Under the pieces are notes generated by a model. It made no database searches, was not told where the DNA came from, and saw only the letters and a list, made by a program, of their open reading frames with translations. DNA of 64,000 nucleotides, from positions 83,356 through 147,355 of the forward strand of contig NZ_NFGZ01000007.1 in assembly GCF_002159175.1 (NCBI RefSeq), in the 5' to 3' direction. The DNA is from Flavonifractor sp. An92 (GTDB lineage Bacteria > Bacillota > Clostridia > Oscillospirales > Oscillospiraceae). The position numbers and the translations under genes were made by a program. Each line of letters starts with the position of its first letter. Position 1 is the first letter of the stretch. This document shows positions 60,067 to 64,000 of the stretch, in pieces.

Positions 60067-61434
60067 TTACATGGTCTGCTGCCAAGTTTGTTCTTCTTCG
60101 TGGTCGTCCTCGGCGTGGCCTTGGGCGATTTTCTTTTGTCGTTCTTTCCGGAGGGCTTTGCTGTCGGTGTGGTGGTGCGTAGTGGTAGCGTCCATCACAG
60201 GAGCAGGCCCCTGGCCGCACTCCAGAGCGTGTCCAAGCTGGACCACACCACCCACAACACCAGCCCAGTCAGCGCCAGGGCCGCCAGCCCCAACAGCAGA
60301 CTGGTCCATGGAATGTCCGGCAGACTCGGTCTGGGCAGTCTGATACCGTCCAGAGAAAAACGCTTCTCGTTCCGCTTCCCAGCCTGTTCGCTCATCTGCT
60401 CCAGATGCTTCACCGCTTTCAGCAACTCGTCCATCTGCGTCCGAGTCGGAAGCTGCGCCAGCAGTTCGTTGACCTTCTTCAGATAGCCGGTCTGTCTCTC
60501 GGTGTGGTACCCCAGTGTGTAGAGGCTGCTCAGCAGATCCTCCCACTCCGCTTTCGTGGGATGCACTTCGAGGGGCGTTGTCGGCTCCTGCGCCGGAGGC
60601 TGCGGCGTGGTCTGTACCATCTGTGCGGGACGGTTCTTTTCCAACAGCTCGTCCATAGATAATTTCTTCTCTGATCCTGAATTCATATTCCATCTTCTCC
60701 TTCAGATATTTCTCCCCGAACAGCAGACGGTCACGGCACTGCCAGCCGCTGGGTGTGGTGTAGGTGATATTCCGCCGGGAGGTTTCCCAGCGTACTTTGT
60801 AGCCCTCGCTCTCCATCAGCGCAATAAACTCCTCACGGCTGGAGGCGTGGCGCATACAGTCGTTGATGATATTCATGAGTTGCAGCTTCTTACTCTGACC
60901 ACGGGCGGCCGTGTGATACTCGCCGATGGACATGGTCTTGGTCTTCTCTTTCCTGTTCGTGGGCTTGAACACAGGGAGCGAAAACTCCATGCAGACTTGA
61001 TCGTTGCGCTGCCGCAGTTCCTGGAGCTGCTCCTTTGCGATGTGCAGTTTCTTCCCAGTATCGAAGTTGACGGAGTTGATGAGAAAGTGGGAATGAATGT
61101 GTTCCCGGTCTGTATGGGTGCAGACCAGAACTTCATACCCCTCATAGTACTCAGCCAGCTTCAATGCCGCTGCATGAGCGGTGAGCGGATCGACTGCTTC
61201 GCCTTTCGGGAAGCTCTGCACCATGTGGTAGAACAGTACGCCGTCGGTTTTGTGATGCAGCCGCTTGGTGGTCATGAAGTCCGCGTAGACAGATTCCGGC
61301 TGACAATTGATGCCTGTGACCAACTGTTGACCGTCACACTTGGTTTTCTTGTTCTGCATGGTGTACCGCATCACAGCTCCCATGCATCCGGTGGTCTGTC
61401 CTCGCTTGTAGTTAGTGAAGCTGATGATCGCCAT
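60067..61434 (-). CDS. Relaxase/mobilization nuclease
   Basis: A 455-residue relaxase of the MobA/VirD2 (PF03432, MOBP-like) class that nicks oriT and pilots the strand. Residues 1-250 form the catalytic domain: a candidate nucleophile Tyr24 (AVMRYTM) and the three-His metal motif HTDREHIHSHF (His107, 112, 114, 116). The C-terminal 200 residues are low complexity (Gly, Ala, Ser, Glu rich) and end in a basic KERQKKIAQGH motif often seen in related relaxases. Another gene lies inside this tail in a different frame. It starts 3 bp after the mobC stop. Confidence 0.93.
   Translation of the reverse strand: MAIISFTNYKRGQTTGCMGAVMRYTMQNKKTKCDGQQLVTGINCQPESVYADFMTTKRLHHKTDGVLFYHMVQSFPKGEAVDPLTAHAAALKLAEYYEGYEVLVCTHTDREHIHSHFLINSVNFDTGKKLHIAKEQLQELRQRNDQVCMEFSLPVFKPTNRKEKTKTMSIGEYHTAARGQSKKLQLMNIINDCMRHASSREEFIALMESEGYKVRWETSRRNITYTTPSGWQCRDRLLFGEKYLKEKMEYEFRIREEIIYGRAVGKEPSRTDGTDHAAASGAGADNAPRSASHESGVGGSAEQPLHTGVPHRETDRLSEEGQRTAGAASDSDADGRVAESGEASGADERTGWEAEREAFFSGRYQTAQTESAGHSMDQSAVGAGGPGADWAGVVGGVVQLGHALECGQGPAPVMDATTTHHHTDSKALRKERQKKIAQGHAEDDHEEEQTWQQTM
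60195..60686 (-). CDS. MobB-like membrane protein nested inside the relaxase gene
   Basis: A 163-residue protein read in another frame entirely within the relaxase gene. It has its own strong site (AAGGAGAAGATGGAAT before ATG 60686). It has a Gln/Pro-rich start, a coiled coil at about 45-105 (ELLAQLPTRTQMDELLKAVK) and one C-terminal transmembrane helix (LLLGLAALALTGLVLWVVW). In RSF1010 and ColE1-type plasmids mobB is also nested in mobA and encodes a membrane protein that helps the relaxosome, so this is a likely analogue. Confidence 0.72.
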   Translation of the reverse strand: MNSGSEKKLSMDELLEKNRPAQMVQTTPQPPAQEPTTPLEVHPTKAEWEDLLSSLYTLGYHTERQTGYLKKVNELLAQLPTRTQMDELLKAVKHLEQMSEQAGKRNEKRFSLDGIRLPRPSLPDIPWTSLLLGLAALALTGLVLWVVWSSLDTLWSAARGLLL

Positions 61435-61437
61435 TTT

Positions 61438-61749
61438 TCACCACCGCTTTCGTTCCAGGATCAACCGGACAGCAGCACAGAGTTCAGAGAACGCCTGGCG
61501 CACACTGTCCAGATTGATCACCGTGACGCGTCCCATGTGTGCCAGGGTAACAAGCTGATTCAGATTTCTGCCGATGGACTTCAGCTCCTTGAGCACTTCT
61601 TTCAGTCCATCGACGACCACTACCTGCTTTCCCAGACAGCAGGCCGTCACATAATCGCTCATGGATATCCCGGAGCGTTTCGCCAATTCCTTGATAGCCT
61701 CCCGGTCTTCGGATGCCATCCGGGTGCTGAACTTAATATCTTTTTTCAT
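61438..61749 (-). CDS. mobC: MobC family relaxosome protein
   Basis: A 103-residue MobC-type accessory protein. The N-terminal ribbon-helix-helix (KFSTRMASEDREAIKELAKR) binds oriT as a dimer; the C-terminal helix pair (LKSIGRNLNQLVTLAH, with the family GRNLNQL motif) contacts the relaxase. The start is ATG 61749 with TGGAGG upstream. It is directly followed by the relaxase gene. Confidence 0.92.
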   Translation of the reverse strand: MKKDIKFSTRMASEDREAIKELAKRSGISMSDYVTACCLGKQVVVVDGLKEVLKELKSIGRNLNQLVTLAHMGRVTVINLDSVRQAFSELCAAVRLILERKRW

Positions 61750-61951
61750 GTCGTTTCCTCCAGTCTTTCGTAAAAATGGGGTGTGGGGCAGCGCCCCGCA
61801 AACAAGCGGAAGGCGGGCGGCGGCTTTGCCGGTGACCAGACAAACGCGATGCTGGCCACCTCCAAGGAGGTGATTCTCCCGCGCCGAACCCCCGCGCTCC
61901 TCCTTCCGCCACAAGCGGCCCAACACGGCGTTTCTTTTGCTTTGCGGGAGT
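61750..61951 (-). other. Probable oriT region
   Basis: A 202-bp gap between the ATPase gene and mobC. It contains a perfect CACCTCC-AA-GGAGGTG palindrome (61857-61872), GGGGCGCTGCCCC-like repeats near 61777-61797 and two copies of a CAAGCGG-containing motif at 61803 and 61911. Position and repeats fit an origin of transfer; the nick site cannot be assigned. Confidence 0.5.
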
Positions 61952-63028
61952 TTACTCGCCGCACCTGGAAACCGCCCGCAAATCGCCGCACAGCGCCTCG
62001 ACAGGGTCGATAGGGACGATTTCTCCGGCACCCTCCAAATCGACACTATCGGCACGACGCAGCTCGATCACTCGCTTCCCGTTGCTGCGGCGAACCGTTG
62101 CCTGAATCCCATTTTTTCTTAGGGCCTCAATGCTTTGCAGGATCAGCCTTGAAATCTTTTTGGGCGTTACCCCTTCGATTCTGTCAGGGTCGATCTTTTC
62201 GGAGAGCTCCGTAGGAGTGCCGATAAATGTTGTTCTGGTGCTCATAAATGCAGAGAGGAGAACGACGATCCGATCCTCACGCAGCACGGGTTCTTCTCTG
62301 CTGTCCGAAACCAACTGCCACACATTTTCCTCGCTGCGTTCCAACTCCAGCTCCCGGTATTCGATGTCCCGGCCCACGCAGGTCAGTCTGGCCCTGCCGC
62401 TGCCCCGCTTTTCTTCCACCAGCGTGAAGCTGGAATCCACTGCACCGCTGATAGCGGTGGTGCCAGAGATCCGGTGGAACACATCTTCCGCCTTTTCTTT
62501 CCGCAGATGGTGGATCAACAGGATGGCAATGCCGTGCTTGTCCGCCAGCCGCTTCAGCACAGACAGATCCCGGTAGTCATTGGCGTAGGTGGCGTCGTGG
62601 ATCGGACGGACCATCTGCAGGGTGTCAATGATGACCAGCACTGTGTCGGGGTGTGCGGCGACAAATGCGTCCACCTGTTCCTCCAACCCTTGCCCAATGA
62701 GGGCGCACTCCGTGCAGAAGTGGACGCTGTCTGGTGCGTCCTCAGTGATTTCAAAGAGTCGATTCTGGATGCGGAGGACGGAATCCTCCAGACAGAGATA
62801 GAGGGTGGTGCCCTGCTTGGTGGTCATGTTCCAGACCGGTTCTCCCTTGGCAACTGTCACCGCCAGCCATAGAGCAAGCCAGGACTTGCCCACCTTTGGT
62901 GAGCCAGCCAGGATGTGCAGACCCTGAGAGATCAGGGTATCCACCACAAAATTGGGCGGTTCCAGCGGACGATCCATCAGGGTTCTGCCGTCCACTGTGA
63001 TCAGGGGATGGTTCATTTTGTTGTTCAT
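61952..63028 (-). CDS. RepA-like AAA ATPase (RecA fold)
   Basis: A 358-residue hexameric helicase-like ATPase of the RepA/AAA_25 type. Walker A is AGSPKVGKSW (41-50), Walker B is VLVIIDTLQM, and ILLIHHLRKEK is the sensor region. A C-terminal winged-helix part (GVTPKKISRLILQSIEALRKNG) should bind DNA. It probably unwinds DNA for element replication after excision. I choose ATG 63028 with GGAGG upstream. The frame stays open upstream through a hairpin leader, with a second ATG at 63100 lacking a ribosome site. Confidence 0.88.
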   Translation of the reverse strand: MNNKMNHPLITVDGRTLMDRPLEPPNFVVDTLISQGLHILAGSPKVGKSWLALWLAVTVAKGEPVWNMTTKQGTTLYLCLEDSVLRIQNRLFEITEDAPDSVHFCTECALIGQGLEEQVDAFVAAHPDTVLVIIDTLQMVRPIHDATYANDYRDLSVLKRLADKHGIAILLIHHLRKEKAEDVFHRISGTTAISGAVDSSFTLVEEKRGSGRARLTCVGRDIEYRELELERSEENVWQLVSDSREEPVLREDRIVVLLSAFMSTRTTFIGTPTELSEKIDPDRIEGVTPKKISRLILQSIEALRKNGIQATVRRSNGKRVIELRRADSVDLEGAGEIVPIDPVEALCGDLRAVSRCGE

Positions 63029-63060
63029 GTTTGGTACCTCCATTTCAAGAATTTGAATAC

Positions 63061-63090
63061 AAAAAGCTCCCACCTCAAAAGAAGTGGGAG
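63061..63090 (-). terminator. Terminator-like hairpin in the ATPase leader
   Basis: Minus-strand CTCCCAC (63084-63090) pairs with GTGGGAG (63067-63073) and is followed by CTTTTT. It lies between the divergent promoters and the ATPase start, so it looks like an attenuator rather than a gene end. Confidence 0.6.
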
Positions 63091-63100
63091 TAGTATTCAT

Positions 63101-63129
63101 TTTGATTTTGAAATGGTTTGTGGTAGAAT
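63101..63129 (+). promoter_or_regulatory. Promoter of the polymerase-like gene
   Basis: TTTGAT (63101-63106) and TAGAAT (63124-63129), 17 bp apart, 21 bp before the start codon; the short leader places GGAGGTGA before the ATG. Confidence 0.55.
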
Positions 63130-63150
63130 GGAGCAGACGGAGGTGAGCCA

Positions 63151-64000
63151 ATGGCGACCTATCAGATCTACGAGCTCTCTGCCCGGGCAGTGATGAGTTA
63201 CGCCACGGAGCAAGACGGCGTTTACACCTTTGCTCTGAACCGCAGTGCCACCGAGCACTGCAAGGTACCGGGTGCCAAGCACGAGCAGGACAGCTGCGCC
63301 ATGTTCCATCAGCTGATGTACCAACTCCACGGGGAGGGCTGGCGGGAGCGTGGCGATGAGAAAGTCACAGCTCTTTCCGATGTGCTGTTCTATATGGACT
63401 TCGCCGGGATCTTTGACCGGCGTGGAACCGGAAGGACGCAGCAGGCCCGCCGGGAAAAGGCCAGAGATATGTTCCGCCCCGAGGGGATCACTCTGGATTT
63501 TGGTAGCGGCCCACACCGCTATGTGGCCTTTGAGCGCTCCGCCAGTATGAGCCGCCAGTCCCGTCTCTCCTTTATCCGGGCGGATCTGTATGAGCCCATG
63601 CGCCAGCGGATCATGCTGAACATGGAGCTGGACCGATGCCAGCTCAGTAAACTCTACGCCTACAACGGCCTCATGTTTTCCAGCGGAACCCGGGTGGACG
63701 GCATCCGCATTGACAAAAAACACCGGGTCATCGTCATAGACAATCCAACCAAGAGAGTGGAGCGAGCCCCTGTCATCACCCTGCGGGAAGACAGAGAGCC
63801 GGGAACCTTCTACCGGGCAGATACACTGGAAGATCTGGACATCACTTGTTTTGACGGCGTGGGCCTCATCTCCAAAGAGTACGCAGATGTGGTGGACAAG
63901 GCCTGCTGCGGCAGCCACACTCACACCTCCTTCCAGATTCGGATGCCCTACATCAAGGGGATGCTCCATCAGGTGGATTTCAAGGACTTTTTGAAGCGCA
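63151..64000 (+). CDS. Cellular-type RNA polymerase/RdRP-like protein, N-terminal part (cut by window edge)
   Basis: The first 283 residues of a longer protein; the gene runs off the window. An N-terminal region of about 165 residues is unassigned. Then come three blocks that match, in order, the eukaryotic-type RNA-dependent RNA polymerase family (PF05183, QDE-1-like): YNGLMFSSGTRVDG (171-184), FDGVGLISKEYADVV (234-248) and SFQIRMPYIKGML (260-272). The third corresponds to the FQIR-KG strand of the first double-psi barrel. The catalytic DxDGD would be downstream and is not visible. The start is ATG 63151 with GGAGGTGA upstream. Alternative: a YonO-like phage-type polymerase or an inactive relative. 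The match is from memory of family motifs. Confidence 0.55.
   Translation, partial: MATYQIYELSARAVMSYATEQDGVYTFALNRSATEHCKVPGAKHEQDSCAMFHQLMYQLHGEGWRERGDEKVTALSDVLFYMDFAGIFDRRGTGRTQQARREKARDMFRPEGITLDFGSGPHRYVAFERSASMSRQSRLSFIRADLYEPMRQRIMLNMELDRCQLSKLYAYNGLMFSSGTRVDGIRIDKKHRVIVIDNPTKRVERAPVITLREDREPGTFYRADTLEDLDITCFDGVGLISKEYADVVDKACCGSHTHTSFQIRMPYIKGMLHQVDFKDFLKR

Larger units (their letters stand above)
58131..64000. mobile_element. Integrated mobilizable element (left end; continues beyond the window)
   Basis: From 58131 on, genes are those of an integrative mobilizable element: large serine recombinase, TnpW-like protein, relaxase, MobC, a probable oriT, a RepA-like ATPase and a divergent polymerase-like gene. 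Base composition drops compared with the chromosome. The left boundary should lie in the few bases between the tRNA terminator and the recombinase stop, because such recombinase genes sit at the element end. The right end and any conjugation genes are outside the window. Confidence 0.85.

Noticed and set aside
61438..62055. Longer 205-codon form of MobC
   Set aside because: The extension crosses the probable oriT and the end of the ATPase gene; ATG 61749 has the ribosome site and gives the normal family length.
63097..63969. 290-codon minus-strand frame opposite the polymerase-like gene
   Set aside because: The plus strand has a good ribosome site, promoter and family-like motifs; the minus frame has none.

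Overview
The window looks like chromosome from a high-GC anaerobic Firmicute of class Clostridia, most likely an Oscillospiraceae-type gut bacterium (Flavonifractor/Lawsonibacter/Pseudoflavonifractor neighbourhood). This placement is inferred from gene content: AddAB instead of RecBCD, a FeoA-FeoB fusion, DUF3793 beside flavodoxin, a T-box leader, a CD1247-type protein, GTG starts and strong AAGGAGG ribosome sites. It was not established by a search. Most genes lie on the minus strand.

Layout. 1-11 kb: addB, a sodium/amino-acid symporter and addA (cut by the window edge) in one tight operon; guaB; an acyl-ACP thioesterase with a zinc-ribbon protein; a PadR regulator with its membrane partner under a palindrome-rich promoter; a metallophosphoesterase. 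11-25 kb: yigZ, a GNAT acetyltransferase, hflX and rpmE; a probable iron-responsive DUF3793-flavodoxin pair; a diguanylate cyclase; a GT8 glycosyltransferase behind feoAB and a Cys-rich Feo accessory protein; a Cys/Asp-rich CD1247-type protein; efp, an Xaa-Pro peptidase, an AP-endonuclease-like TIM barrel and yqeG. 25-37 kb: a large Sel1-repeat protein, a secreted stalk-domain protein, GtrA and a GT2 glycosyltransferase, a two-component system, and a VTC-DUF4956-Cthe_2159 surface cluster. 36.6-43 kb: a complete 2-aminoethylphosphonate uptake and breakdown operon with an RpiR regulator and palindromic operators. 43-53.6 kb: an MFS exporter with a possible translational-attenuation leader, tRNA-Leu, a CDF metal exporter, a response regulator/kinase/HtrA protease set, an amidohydrolase, hpf, a hairpin-rich intergenic block, and an ECF sigma factor with its probable anti-sigma partner. 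53.6-57.3 kb: an ABC importer behind a T-box whose specifier reads UGG, so a tryptophan importer is likely.

From 58.1 kb to the end the sequence is a lower-GC mobilizable element next to an intact tRNA-Ala(CGC), which is preceded by truncated tRNA copies in a tandem duplication. The element carries a large serine recombinase, a small TnpW-like protein, a relaxase with a second gene nested inside it in another frame, MobC, a probable oriT and a RepA-like ATPase. Divergent from the ATPase is the start of a protein whose visible part resembles the first conserved block of cellular-type (QDE-1/YonO-like) RNA polymerases. That last gene is the most unusual item here, but its catalytic half lies beyond the window.
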